Positions 26,026 to 37,984 of a stretch of DNA of 64,000 nt are shown here, one piece after another (positions within the stretch are counted from its first letter, which is position 1; every line of letters begins with the position of its first letter). The translations under genes were made by a program, and so were the position numbers. The notes beneath the pieces are model-generated. The model made no database searches, was not told the origin of the DNA, and saw nothing but the letters and a program-made list of their open reading frames with translations. The DNA comes from Glossina fuscipes (Eukaryota > Arthropoda > Insecta > Diptera > Glossinidae). The stretch spans positions 33,458,375-33,522,374 of the forward strand of contig NW_023998416.1 of NCBI RefSeq assembly GCF_014805625.2. The letters run 5' to 3'.

Positions 26026-26259
26026 TTAGTCCTGTCGTAGCCATTTTCGCTCCTTTTGGATCTTTCCCGCCGCATGTAAATGTCTAGAAACAGTGGACTC
26101 ATCTACTGCTAACCTATTCGAAAGTTCTTTAAGAGTTTGAGCTGGCTTTTCGTCCAATAAGTCTTGCAATTCTTCGCCTTCGAACGTTTCGGCCCTCCAG
26201 GCCGCTCTTCCCCATTGAAAACAAAACGTTCTACTGTAGCTACTGTAGCTTAGGAGCAA
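26026..26259 (-). pseudogene. mariner transposase fragment (second helix-turn-helix region)
   Basis: The minus-strand protein reads TFEGEELQDLLDEKPAQTLK, continues ELSNRLAVDESTVSRHLHAA and ends GKIQKERKW. This is the second DNA-binding helix-turn-helix of mariner transposases, normally followed by W-V-P-H-E-L. A neighbouring frame upstream reads EERPGGPK, the R-S-G-R-P linker, so a frameshift separates them. The first helix-turn-helix and the whole DDD catalytic part are missing, and a stop follows WLRQD. A family B fragment begins about 80 bp upstream of its 5' side. A dead fragment of roughly 80 codons. Confidence 0.8.
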
Positions 26260-26344
26260 AATTTGTTGCTTCTCAATTCATGTTGCATTTTGCTTGACTC
26301 ATTTCTATGCCAATAACTTCCAATGCTCATTTTTGTGAAGGGAA

Positions 26345-26500
26345 GAACTCTTACAATAAACATTGCTTAGGTGGACAGAGGGACAGACAAAAGCGTAGCA
26401 AAATAGACAGGCAGTTGGATAGGTGGACAGGTTCAAAACGATTCAATCAATTTCGTGATCAAGAATCATATCTTACAGAGTTTCTAAAGTTTCCTTCCCG
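26345..26500 (-). repeat. family B repeat, fragment
   Basis: Two 'tggacagagggacagac'-type tracts followed by 'cgattcaatcaatttcgtga' and 'tcaagaatcatat' are in minus order, as at 44820-44880. Confidence 0.5.
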
Positions 26501-28349
26501 GTATTGCGCATACCCAGAAGACAAAATGTACCAGTGATGAGGATAAAAATGAATCGACAAACCAAATTTCAAACACAACTTTCTTATTTGTTTTGAAATG
26601 AGTCTTCAATTAAGACTTATTGTCCATTAAGTGTTAAAAGTACCGTTAATCGCGGCATTTAAGTCCATGAAATTTATAAACGGATTTACTTTAATTTTTA
26701 AGTTTTTTTCCTTTTTTTAGTGTCTTTTTATGAACAATTATGTTAAGATGTGTGATTTCTCTACTTTTTAAATTTCATCGAATCAAAATAGAAGTCAATC
26801 GGCCAAACTATGCAATCACGAAATTGATAGCGCGTCCACACGCAACGTAAAATTTCCACAATTTGTTAAAAGAGCTTTCCATTAGCTTTATAAGACTTTT
26901 ACGAGTAGAAATATTTCCCTCGTCTCGTTGTTTTTCCTAACACATATAATCGTCTCATGAAATTAATTATTAATGTTTAACAATTCCATTTTCATACACA
27001 TAAACACACAAATACACACATACGCACATACTTCCATAAAAGGGGATAAATACATTGTATGCACCTATGTGTCAAATCATTATAACCACAATCAATAAGA
27101 TCAAAGCTAATACCACCACAGCAACATATATATTAATAGCGTCACCAGCATTTTCTTTGAGCCAACGTTTTTTAAAACAGCTTATGTGAAAGTTTCGCTT
27201 TTTCGTTTCGTATATATGCCGTCTCATACAAAACAAACGTCTTCTTAGTGTTTATGCAACCACATAAATTCTACGTATGTATCGGTGTGCATCTAATGCC
27301 AAATGATATAATATTTCACTTTGAATAATGCATCTAATTAAGTCGATTATTGATGCGTTTAATTATCTACAAAATTTAAATATACACAATTATATACATA
27401 TATATATATATATATATACGTTTGAATAGTTGAACATCTCTTTCATCGTTTTCTTTCACTAGAGTGGCAGACACAGAAGTTCACTAAACTCTTAATTGTT
27501 TCTTATTGATTTAATCCTATTAAAGAAAGAAAAAAATTTATAGTTATGTATAAAACATGGAATGTATGTGTTTGTTTGGTTGATTATATGTGAACCTTAC
27601 CCAAAGATGGTTAATTTCCTCTTACATTGATTTATGAAATTTTTGTTAACGTGTAACAGAAATATTTAATTACTGCTATTTTTCTTAAGGTTATTTGTCA
27701 CGTTTATAGTGAAAGTGAAATGCAAACAAACGCTGAAACACATGCACATAAAAATAGTCAAGATTTAAGAGGTTGTCATTCATTTTCATGGCTTTCGTAT
27801 TCAGAAAAGTAGGTAATATTTCATAAACTATATAAAGACGAAGTAAAGATTTTTTTTTCTTTTTCGATGCATCATTTCTTCAATGTATTAGTGTTTCTTT
27901 TAATGAATTAACGTGGATGACTGTCAGTGCCAAATAAATTCGTAATAACGAAGCGTAATAATTAGGAAATGAGAACAACGTATGACGAAAAAAAAAAAAA
28001 AATGAAGAACACACAAGTGAAGACATAGTCTGGCAAGACCGACCCTTAAATACCCATCGTCGCTCGATGTAAAATTATTTTTTATTTACTATACCTTTTT
28101 CCACGCACAGGCATGTTTAATACATGAGATCCCTTGTACGGGGAAAACCCAAAACATTGAAGTCACGTAGTCCAAATGTAGCAAAATTACTTTTCTTATT
28201 AATGATCTTGTTGCTTGCTCTTCTTCTCACCATAAAGCATCACAAATTATACTTTGTTGCCGTATAAATGCTTCCTTGCATGAGAACCTTTATGTGGAAC
28301 GCGTTTCAAAAAATTCACTTTAGTAACACAAACATAGTGCAATAATTTT
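26501..28349. other. non-coding, AT-rich stretch
   Basis: No gene recognised. Contains the TA microsatellite at 27391-27419 and an A run at about 27989-28002. The stretch 26990-27420 is rich in 'acacata', 'taatta' and 'tatata' strings. Confidence 0.4.
27391..27419. repeat. (TA)n microsatellite
   Basis: 'tatatacatatatata' continuing as TA units up to 27418. Confidence 0.85.
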
Positions 28350-28650
28350 ATATGTCGAATTCTTATGTTGGATCGCCTTTTAGTATAACACGCATATCCT
28401 TATTTTTGCCATATTACGTTTTACTAAGGCGGGTTGCAAAAATTGGCTCAGGTGAACCAAGTACGTCACATCAGTTAAGTGCGTTGACATGCTATTGCTC
28501 AGAGATTCGACTCAATCGATTCCAAAACCGTGACTCTTTCTGGCAAGACAAGTCAGTGTATAAACTTCCGCCAAAAGGCATCAAAAATTCCGATATCTAA
28601 TTTGAATCGATTATCCATTGCATGCAATCTTAATATACTCTATAGTGCAA
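28350..28650 (-). repeat. family A repeat, left-end part
   Basis: 'cgattccaaaaccgtgact' near 28518 and the outer end 'actctatagtgcaagtggtg' at 28636-28655 are in minus order. The central gtctgtccg tract has decayed beyond recognition. Confidence 0.55.
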
Positions 28651-28708
28651 GTGGTGATAAGTGCATTGGTGAATAGGTATCAGGAAGTCAACCGGCGATT
28701 TGGTGAAC

Positions 28709-28868
28709 AGGTGAAAAGGCGAATAAGGCGACAAGTAAACAAGCATATAGATTGGCAGACGAACAGGTCAGCAGGTGAATGAGTGGACAAGTGGACATGT
28801 GGGCACGTCAACAGATGAAGAGGTAGACATATGGGCAGGTAAACAAATGGGTATGTGCAAATGTGGTC
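28709..28868. repeat. 20-unit degenerate 8-bp tandem array
   Basis: Cut every 8 bases from 28709, the sequence gives aggtgaaa, aggcgaat, aaggcgac, aagtaaac and so on to aggtaaac, aaatgggt, atgtgcaa, atgtggtc, with no insertion or deletion over 160 bp. The consensus is about A-R-G-T-G-R-A-C. Looser units extend left to about 28645. The 8-bp period rules out a coding repeat. It abuts the outer end of the family A copy at 28350-28650. Confidence 0.75.
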
Positions 28869-30369
28869 ACGTTCGCCGAGGGTTCAGTTTTCGTTGCTCA
28901 AATTAATCGCAAAAGATTTTCGCTCAGATTTCTTAAGTGACATTAATAAATATTTCCTGGAAATTTTATATTGGATGAACGTATTTGTTAGGTGCTGAAC
29001 AGCAATAATCTGTTGATTTGTATTTCATTTGGGTCTTTCAGCCGCGGGCCTTTTGTCGTCGAATCATGCACTTCTTGCTCTGTGGAGCAATTATGGAACA
29101 AGTTTCAGCTATAAGTTTTTAAGCTTTTAAACCTTTTTCTAATGTCATTCAAATAGCATTTATGCCTTTTCATCTCGCGGGTGTCCATTAGGATCTTTTG
29201 AGGAGCCTTGTTTAGTGAACCTTATCTTACCTTGGAACTTTATTTCCGCGCATAAAAAAATAAAAGGAATAAAAGAAAATTATATCAACTTTGTGTCTCA
29301 ACTTAAGACATTTGGCAGCCTTGATATCCTGGCTGCGTTCAGTAGTTTTTGGTTATTAATACTTTTGTTCTGACGTCTTAAGGACAAGAAATTAAGACTT
29401 GCCCGTTTTTGATCTAATTCTAAATATTATTCACGAAAATGGACTGACTCTCTTCCCTTTGAGAAGAACAGAGGCTACCTCTGTTTCTGCATCTTCCAGT
29501 CCCATGCACTCAATCTTTGTGTGATCAGTAACTAGTCCAAATTGGTTTAGTCTTATAAACTGTGATTTTCAAATGTTCACCACAGATGCTGTGTATCTAA
29601 TGTCCGCATATCTAACCGCTAATGTTTTCCTTATTGTTTACGTGATATCAAATTCATAGGTATAACGCGTTCCTATCTGATTAGAATGTAAAAAGTTAAT
29701 TGATTTCATTCTAAATATTTTATTTATAATTATACTTATATGCATTTATTTACAATGAATGTAGATTTACAGCGATTGAATTGTAAGAACATAGCACAAA
29801 ATGAAATTCATATGTTGAGGTATTTTAAAAATTGTGTTGTAATGTAAGTGCAAGAGAAAATTGAAAGTAACCTCCCGCACGAACGCCAGATGATGATATC
29901 CAACAAGTTATTACAGTAAAGTCGTGGAAACAAAGACGGAGATAGACAAGTGGAGTTTTTTTTGTGGCAACTTTATAAGTTATAACGGAACTTAGACGTT
30001 TGCTTTAATCGCATTTATCATACTTAATTTATTACACTTGTCTCATGTCGTATGTAGTATGGTGCATCTATGATATGATATGTAGATGCTATTGCGTAAA
30101 TTGTTGAATTTGTCGAAATTTTTCCCATTAAAAAAAGCATTAACGTCTTTTAATTTTAGCAGTTAGTTTATTATTATAATCATTATTATATAACAAGTTT
30201 TCAGCGTTGCATTCATTTGACCACCAAGCAAAAATAATGGTTAACAACACGTCTTATAAACAATCAAACGGAAAGCAAAAGTTACTGATAACTGAGCGGG
30301 CTGGGGATCAAGATAAAATCTTGTACCGTAACCTAATGATATTTCTGTCATCGTTAGCAACACTTGAAA
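28869..30369. other. non-coding stretch
   Basis: No gene recognised. Just before the next family B copy, a plus-strand frame starts at 30231 with a good 'aaaaatgg' context and a mixed composition (NGKQKLLITERAGDQDK), but it runs into the repeat and is not called. Confidence 0.4.
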
Positions 30370-30905
30370 TTTTACTATTTACACCCACTAGAAACAGACT
30401 AGATTTGTTATTCCCATTGCAGTTTCTAGATATAATTAAAGGAAATTCGGTAAAGTATAACTATTACATCAATCACATTGGCAGCCCTCAGAAGGAAGCT
30501 TCAGAGACCCCTTCAGCATACATATTCTTGATTAACGTCAAATTCTGAACCGATTTCATCTGCCCCTCTGCCTATATATGCAATGTCTGCGGTAAATATT
30601 CTTCTGGTCGTAAAAATGAAACTATCGACAGAATCATTGGAACTGTACGTAGGTTTATACGGACAATGGAGAAAGTCTGTCAGATGCCACAACCATAATA
30701 CAAACCAACTTAAAAATTGACGGGGTGGACCTTATGAAGTAAATGGTTCGTTTCTTCTTAGTAGTATAATAATTTGGGTATGAAATAAACGGAGAGTAGA
30801 ACGCGACAAGCTAAGTATTTCAATTTAAATTAAATAGCGCAGACATCACGACGGTACACAAGGGGAAAGGAATCCGTCGCGACCGAATATAACCTTCTTA
30901 CTTCC
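30370..30905 (+). repeat. family B repeat
   Basis: 'tttacacccactag' at the 5' side, 'catacatattcttgattaac', 'tgaaactatcgacagaatc', and the 3' end 'gtcgcgaccgaatataacc' at about 30876-30894, followed by 'ttcttac'. Confidence 0.65.
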
Positions 30906-30917
30906 TTTATTTATTTT

Positions 30918-30947
30918 CTAACCTGTCGGCCTGTCCCGACAGGTTAG
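30918..30947. repeat. perfect palindrome, 12-bp arms and 6-nt loop
   Basis: CTAACCTGTCGG, loop CCTGTC, CCGACAGGTTAG. The arms match at every base. It lies exactly between a plus-strand family B end and a minus-strand family A fragment. Confidence 0.9.
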
Positions 30948-31075
30948 ATCGATTCAGATAATCATTCAGAGTCGATCGGTATAACGAAATGTAAATCTAG
31001 CTTAAGCTCTTCTGAGTGTTACACACAAACGTCCACGCAAACGCAATGTGTTCTGTACCACAAGCGGTGAAGGGC
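30948..31075 (-). repeat. family A repeat, left-end fragment
   Basis: 'gatcgattcagataatcatt', 'gtgttacacacaaacg' and the outer end 'taccacaagcggtgaaggg' are in minus order. Confidence 0.55.
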
Positions 31076-32364
31076 ATAAATCGGTAATGCGTCTTGAAAC
31101 ACTCAACTATTCCAACTTTCGTGAGTCCGTTTCCCTGGTTGCCGAAGTCGCCATCATCGCGATAGGTTTAGTGACCTTCCTCTTCTCAAGAAGCATGAAA
31201 CAGATTTCTTTAGATTTTTCTTCAACTGGTTTCTCTGATTGTCAATCTTTTTCAATAAATTACTTTGATAGAAAATTTTCTAATTCATATTTAGTATCAA
31301 ACTGCGCTATTTTCATGTTTAATTGGTTCAAGCTCAAGTTTTTGTATATTTGCGTGCACAGTTTAACGTAAGTATGTATAAACTTCTTTCAGTTTGAAAA
31401 AAGGTGTATTATAACAAATTCTTTATGGCATAATTTAAATTAGTTTTGCAGGCAAAATTAGTGCCGAAGTGAAGCCATAAACCCGTTTGAGGTGACGTTG
31501 TAATGATTTTGTCCCCTGGTTTGTAATACATAGAAATACACACCAGAGATATAAATAACATAAGTTTGTTATAAGCGGGTACGCTTAGCACAAATTCGCT
31601 TAAGCATTTCTTCTGTCATTTACTGCGTTTTAATAAATATCTTTTTCTATTTGACTGTTAATTAAAACAGTTTGCAAATCCGTCATGTGGTGGTCATCCC
31701 GCTAGACGATTATGTTAGGCGCGATGAGACTTCTTAAATAATTTTGCTGCTTTTTTGCATCACCAAATTTGTTGAAGCAAACAGTCATCCGCTGAACAGA
31801 TAGTAGATTTGCCCCCTATACAATCGCACTTCCATTGAAGCAAGCATCACGTGCGCACAATTATCTACCGCTTCGTAGGCAAATCGTGCAAAGGCAAACT
31901 ATCCGTTCATTTGAATCACTCACAAACTTTTCTTATCCATGAGAGACACATAAGCTTTGTTTCGGCCACTTACCTGGCTGTTATTGTTACGAAGTGGCTG
32001 TTGCAATCTCTCACATGCCTACTTTGTACTGCTATCATTGAGTTTAGCAGTTATTTTATTCTTGAAGGTCAATTGAGGTGGCATAGATGTTTACATCTCC
32101 ACCATCGTAAAAAACAAGTAAGCTTTAAGAGTAATGTGAATGCAGAGGGAAGTGCAGAAAAATCATTTGTTTTGAAACTGGACTAAGCGCAGCTCCTATG
32201 CAGAAAAAGATCAAGCTAACAGCTCTACGTTATCTTCTCATCTGTAAGTAACTTGTAAGCAATATGTTTGACATATCTTTTGAACTGACAGTCGGCTTTG
32301 TGCAAGCATTGGTCGATCTACATTTTGCACCCAGAGAAAGATGAGCAATAGGTAATTAAGGAAG
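31076..32364. other. non-coding stretch with two unexplained frames
   Basis: Plus-strand frames at 31048-31371 (107 codons, starting inside the family A fragment and ending at a donor-like GTAAGTATG) and 31851-32186 (111 codons, SFVSATYLAVIVTKWLLQSL) show no domain I recognise. Neither has an acceptor or partner exon I can support. Confidence 0.3.
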
Positions 32365-32580
32365 TGTTCAAAGAAGAGGTCCAACCCGAGCCGTTTTCAA
32401 TAACATTTGTCCTTGGGCTAAAACGTGTCGGTTTAACAAATTTCTTCAAAATATGTCCAAAGTCGCGGACTGTACTTTTCAACGCAAACACGACAGTACA
32501 AAGACAGGCAGACGCCAGGCGCTTAGATAAGAGTAGATCGATTCAGAAAGTGATTTTGATGATGGGTATCTAAAATTCGC
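32365..32580 (-). repeat. family A repeat, central fragment
   Basis: 'gttttcaataacatttgtcc', 'gacaggcagacgcc' and 'tcgattcagaaagtgatttt' are in minus order. Confidence 0.65.
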
Positions 32581-34165
32581 ATTAAATATTAAACTTTACA
32601 ATGTGTACAAAGAGAGTAAAATGTGTGCATTTAAGGCTTTAGTACGACCTTTTACATATATATACATATGTCCTTTTTTCTTATATTTTTGCCAAAGTTA
32701 CTCGCGAAGCAAACATGGTCGAAGTTATTGGAGTGGAAATGTGAAAAATTTGTTTAAGGCACTTTTGCCGATTCAAAGCTCACATGCATACGTAAATAAG
32801 CACTTTCGAAATTTATAGTGAACATTAGGTCAACTAAAGAAATTTATGGACATACGTAAAATTCATTACTTTGTTGTTTTGCGATCTATATGAATGCGCA
32901 GGTTATCGATTTTTTTGGACTCTTATTAGGCACAGTTAATCGGATGTCTTGCTCTGACCTAAAAACTTTCGCCTTCTTTTGTTTAAATTTAAATGTGCTT
33001 TGGCTTGCTTCGTATAAATGCCTTAACGCTACTGTTTAAAGGCTTAGAGGTTTCGATTTAAATACCATTTGTATTTATTACTTAGCTATAAATCTGTTGT
33101 ATGAGGCTGCTATTAAAGAGTTTTTTGTTTTCGTAATTGTGTGTTGCCTTTGTTTTCCTCGCAATTTCAAGTAGCTACGAAAATTGCTATAGAAATTGCT
33201 GGCCTTTCTCGACTTCTATCTACGTGTGCATATCTTATAAGGAGTTTCTTGAAACTCTTCACTCATACCAGAAGGGAAAGTAAAAACGGAAAAGTGTTTT
33301 GATTTATTATTTGAAGTGTGCTTTAAATTTTCAAAATTTTCAAAAGAGGACGTAACTAATACCACAGTATTGTATTGGCTTTTTATATCAAAATACTTGC
33401 GACCTTACGCCTTAGAGAAAGTGATAGTGCTGCAGTGTGCTATAGCGTAGTTTGTTTTTCATGCTTTGAATATCTTGTTTTATATGCCCAGAAAAGCCCA
33501 GTAAAACTGTCACTTGGTAATTTCAGTCTAGCATTCAATGAAAATCGGCTGCGATACGTACATAGCGAAATTTTTTCCCATTACTAGAGGACTTTACACG
33601 CCATTCATGATGATGATGATGATGATGATGATGAGATTTATGATTTCCATTCTTACGACAATAAAAGATACTTTCTTCATAAATAATTTTAAGAAGTAAG
33701 TTGCTCTTTCTAGGCACTTCATCTCCTATAAGAAAAAAGTCTGGAAAAAGAAGGAGTTAGTTATTGAAGACATTTTGAATGAACTGATTTTATGTTATTC
33801 GTATTTGGATTTATATTTAGTTTGTTTAGTTTCCATTACAGTTTACAATACATATACGCATATACGAGTCTGCTTCTGTTTAGCTATGTCCGTTTGTCCG
33901 TTTATTATTATTTTTTTGCTGTTCGAATCCAAGTGAGACGTGTTAGCGACTCTGCTTGAAAGGACTGAATCAATGCTAGCATTACATGCGTAGTCCATTG
34001 AAAAGGGGAGCCCACGTGCGAGCGAAATTTGATTTCCTATTAGGATAACGAGGTTGTTATAATCCATTACAACGCTGCTACCGTGTAGCCATGTGTGGAA
34101 ACTTACCACTATCCTACCGACATATATTTCATGTTGAACGCACATTTCTATATGGATTTTAATCT
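32581..34165. other. non-coding stretch with (ATG)n
   Basis: Holds the trinucleotide array at 33607-33634. The minus-strand frame of 127 codons at 33843-34226 starts in the tail of the next family B copy and is unrecognised. Otherwise featureless. Confidence 0.4.
33607..33634. repeat. (ATG)n microsatellite
   Basis: Nine perfect ATG units. On the minus strand this reads as a histidine run inside a chance frame. Confidence 0.9.
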
Positions 34166-34169
34166 CCAT

Positions 34170-34900
34170 AAACCAACAAATAAGAAAGTTATATTCGATC
34201 GGGGGCCAAATCTCGCATACCCACACTATGCTTTTCGCATTCTACTCTCCAAGTTCTTTTATTTGATGCCCTTATCGCTGGTATTATTAACAAAACCTTA
34301 ATCGCAGTGTCTACCGTATTCATTTTCGAATTAACCCACTTTAGGCAAATAATATATCTTCCTTTGGGGAATATACAAAGTAGTTTTAAACATTCCGTCT
34401 CCTCAAACCCTCAAAAAAGTAGAAAAAATAAAATTTAATCACTTGTAACTTTGTGTGGTTATGGCCGATTTTTTCCATTTTTGCACGCGAAGAATAGAGT
34501 GTTTCGTGAAGTAAATGTGGAAAATTTCAACTAACTTTTATAATATCCAAGTAAAGGGCAAAAATCCTCAAATTTTTGTTAGGAAGTTGTAGGAGTTCGG
34601 TTCAGTTCGTGCTCCACTGCGGGCTCCTGCTCCGATCAATTTTGTCCATTTTGAATACCAACCTGCAACCTACAATGCTTTTGCCACATTTGGATTCGAT
34701 ATACTCATTTTTGCGACCAAGAGAGTGCCAACAACAATTACCACACAGACGGATAGACATGGGTAAATCGAACCGAAGAGGTGTGTAACTGAATGAACAC
34801 AGTGACATGCAACTTACGTAAGTCAAATGGGAACGACAACTTAATAATTGTCTTAACAAACGTGAATATTAAAATTGCTTTCTTCGGAATGCAAAATACT
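34170..34900 (-). repeat. family B repeat, about 0.7 kb
   Basis: Begins with the reversed 3' end ('gttatattcgatcggggg' at about 34188), then 'ggttatggccgatttttt', 'aattttgtccattttgaat', 'accaacctgcaacc' and 'cacagacggatagacatgg'. The 'gtccatttt.aatacc' string is shared with 21675-21710. Confidence 0.6.
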
Positions 34901-35654
34901 ATTGCATATATCTGTATGTCGACTAAGCACGTGAAGGAGATGCTTTTTAATTCGAAGAATTATTTGTTCTACCAACTCTCTGAACAGGACAAATTTATCA
35001 CCAGCTGTTTAAAGACAATAACAACATTGATGACTAAAAATTATTAAAGGAAATAATTGTCTTCCGATTACCGCATATATTAACAGGCAGCATATAAAAG
35101 GCGTCTAACACATTAAATAAACTTAATAATGAAACGTAAAAGTTTCATATTTGAAAGCTTTAGCTCAGTTTGACTGCTTCAATTCGAGTCATCATGACCA
35201 GTCGCACCTATATGGGTAGTGGAATGTAGACATTTCGTCTTGCTTTGTAACGATTGCGAATTGCTCACGTGCAGTCAGTTTTCCTTTATTTTCAGTTATA
35301 CTCGTTAATCTGGTCTAATGTGACTGATGTTTGAACAACACATCTGCCTCATGCAATCAGTGGTTCGAATTAAACGAGGCAACTTAAGAAATCATGTAAA
35401 AACATTATTGGGAGATAAAGCCGAGCATTAAATACCCTATCTCACTTCATCTAATACAATACTTTGTTTATTGTCGCGATAGAATATCAAAAATGCCACC
35501 CTGCTCTCTTTGCTTTTCATGGAAGACCTTGTATTCTATAGAAATCATGAACAAAAAAAAACAACAAAATGTACGTAGTCCAAATTTGATGGACATCATT
35601 TTCATGTCCAGCCTTAAAATTATTATTTTTTTTTGTAAATACGCTTAAACAATC
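34901..35654. other. non-coding, nothing recognised
   Basis: AT-rich spacer. No coding-like frame or repeat. Confidence 0.4.
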
Positions 35655-35659
35655 CATAT

Positions 35660-35905
35660 TCCGTACGAGTAGCCGGCTAAGCACGAATTGCGACCAGCAA
35701 GTCAATGTTTGCGGGCTCAAATTTCAAGAGCAGTCGAATTAAGTTCGATCGTGGTTATAGTATAACTGCCCACTTAATAAAGGCAACTCACTAACCGATT
35801 GGGCACATATCTGTTAGGCTGCGGCCCCCAACTCCTACCCTTTTCCTGACTTTTTTTTGACCATCAACGAATAGGCAAATATCATCTGAGTGATTGGTTA
35901 TATGA
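35660..35905 (+). repeat. family D repeat, copy 1 (possible tRNA-derived SINE)
   Basis: The head 'gagtagccggctaagcacg' (35667) resembles a tRNA A box. 'gcgggctcaaatttc' (35711) resembles a B box at about tRNA spacing, consistent with an internal RNA polymerase III promoter. The body continues 'ccgattgggcacatatctg', 'ggctgcggcccccaactcc', a T-rich part, and the end 'gagtgattggttatat'. It aligns with 54645-54865 from head to end and with 47495-47632 over its 3' part. No target-site duplication was found. Confidence 0.55.
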
Positions 35906-36109
35906 AGAAAACAGCAAAAGGAAAACGGGTATCGCCACAAGAATGGAAGCCTTCTCGGACAGACAATGAATCACAGCACGAAGCCCTTGTTAGGCAGAAG
36001 GCGTAAAGTGGGCTCATGACTTTTATTAGAGCGACTTAGTACTGGCTTAGTTTATTTGGAGCAAACCACAATCGAATCCTATTATGTAACGATTTCTCGT
36101 GGGCACTCT

Positions 36110-36410
36110 TAAAAATTGTGAATTTTTTCAAAATAAGGCGTTGTGTAGGGAGTGGTCGTAAGAATCGACTAGCGCCCATCTTCTAGACATAACAAGGTTT
36201 GTTATCAATTTTCGTCAAAATAAACCGTGCGGCCAATAGATTGAGCACAAAAATACTTGGATAGGTGGACAAACGAGGTCAAATCGGCTCAGAATCACTT
36301 TCTGAATAAATAGGTGTAATAGAAGGTGAATCTATTTTAAGTCCTATTGATTGGTGCATGTGCATGCTCATAAATTTAATATACCCTTTACTCCACGTAG
36401 TGCAGATAGC
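36110..36410 (-). repeat. family A repeat, left and central part
   Basis: 'tcggctcagaatcactttct' (36284) and the outer end 'taccctttactccacgtagt' (36383) are in minus order. 'attgagcacaaaaatacttg' corresponds to the 'gtgctcaa' segment of plus copies. Confidence 0.65.
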
Positions 36411-37599
36411 CATTATTTTTTCCTCTTCTCTTAAGTGAAATAGTTTCCTTTTACTAGCGACTTTTGTCTACAATAGTAATATGCAATGCACGTAGATATA
36501 AATCTGATGTTTTTTTGATTTGTATATTATATGTAAGCACCGTATGGTATTCGCGTGTGGGTTTCGTTACCGATATATTTGGTTCAGGTTCAGGGGTGCT
36601 ATACATCTTTCCTTTTAAAAAATGAAACTGCATCAACCAAAAATTGTTTATTAACGAAAAAAGCATTGAAAAAATGTATATATTTTCCCTCGATATGTGA
36701 ACACAGTAGTTAGACATAGAGACATAAATGTAAAAATTCCATTAACTTAAAGTAAGACTAAGATGAAGCACGATCAAGACATGTAGATTTGCCTTTGAAA
36801 AAGCCGCTTATGTTATTATAATTAAATTGAGTGGCTAGCTTTACTGGCTTATATGTGAAAATCCAATTTGCGTAGTGTTCCTATAACGATTTATTTTAAT
36901 AATAAATTTCATTTATAGTTAGGCTTAAGCTGAAATAAATTGAATTGAATTTCAAATCGTTAAAGTAACGTTTGTACGCTTTTTTATGTGTCTCTTGCAC
37001 TTGTATACTTTTATGTATATGTACATTACTGTTAGTTATATGCTTGCTTTCATATATATAGACGTGTTTATATCCACGGGCGGTTAAATTGTTATCCTAA
37101 TCGAAATTCAACAGAGATAAGTAAATCATAAAAATCGAATAAATGAAACAGTTATGAGTTTATTTCAGCGCCCAACACTAAACAACGTTGAATAAAAGAA
37201 GGAAAATTCAACAAAATGACAGCAGACAGACAGCACACAAGAGTTACGCATTGCAGAGTACAAACTGTGCTGCAGAAGGAGTACTTATTTTACGAAACAC
37301 AAATATTAAGAGAATGTGTTTACGAAGGTCATCAACAACGATTTATATTGTAAGCAAATACTTATTGCCTATCTTAAGGAGTTGATCATTTCTCTAATTA
37401 CTTTATATTTTTCAAGTTGCTTCATAAGTTCATGATTCTAAACTTTAGGCTGGCATAGTGTTATTCGCCGATTGTATGAGAACAAAAACAAAGACATACC
37501 TTTTCAGTTTAGTCAACAATGGAGCCAATTATCTCACATGACTCATTCGTGTAAAAATTAAAGGCTAATGCATGTTACATGTAACAATCAATTTTAGTG
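36411..37599. other. non-coding stretch with one small candidate frame
   Basis: A 45-codon frame at 37216-37353 (+) has a good fly start context (caacaaaATG), mixed composition (HCRVQTVLQKEYLFYETQIL) and ends at a donor-like GTAAGC (37350). No homologue is recognised and no partner exon found, so it stays a candidate only. The rest is AT-rich. Confidence 0.3.
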
Positions 37600-37984
37600 A
37601 AAAAACTAATAGCAATTTATGATGAAGAAGAAACTTTTCCAGATCTTTCGCGGATCGTTTCTGAAGTCACGTTTCAAATTTAATCAGCGACGTCTTGCAA
37701 TAAGCCGAGTAAGCGGCCTTTAATGGAACCTGTGAAGATTTCTTACATTTGGAACACAAAGTACTACATATGACTGACCTGTTGTCGTAACTAGCGGTAT
37801 CTTTCGTCATGAGCGGCCACTACGACGGTGGGAAAGAGAGTGGGGAAAGCACCGCGTTGAAATGATTGGAAACCGCGTACATTTGGTACATGTCGCAGTC
37901 GCAACTCTTATCCACGCTATGCGGCTATGCGGCTGTCCAAGTTGCAAAGAATATCCTAAGTCTGAATTCGCTGCACATAATTAA
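37600..37984 (+). pseudogene. unrecognised decayed coding relic
   Basis: Protein-like blocks follow on the plus strand. From 37600 the frame reads IYDEEETFPDLSRIVSEVTF, then a stop, then continues in the same frame (NKPSKRPLMEPVKISYIWNT). A shift leads to an open block at 37778-37984 that is Arg-rich then Cys-rich (RHERPLRRWEREWGKHRVEM; MRLCGCPSCKEYPKSEF). The composition is unlike chance frames nearby. No family is recognised; the C-x-C-x2-C string could be a decayed zinc-binding motif. It may be transposon-derived. Confidence 0.3.

Noticed and set aside
31048..31371. 107-codon frame ending at GTAAGTATG
   Set aside because: The start lies in a family A fragment, the hydrophobic stretches look like AT-driven chance, and no acceptor supports an exon.
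33535..33717. Histidine-run frame on the minus strand
   Set aside because: It is the (ATG)n microsatellite read in reverse.
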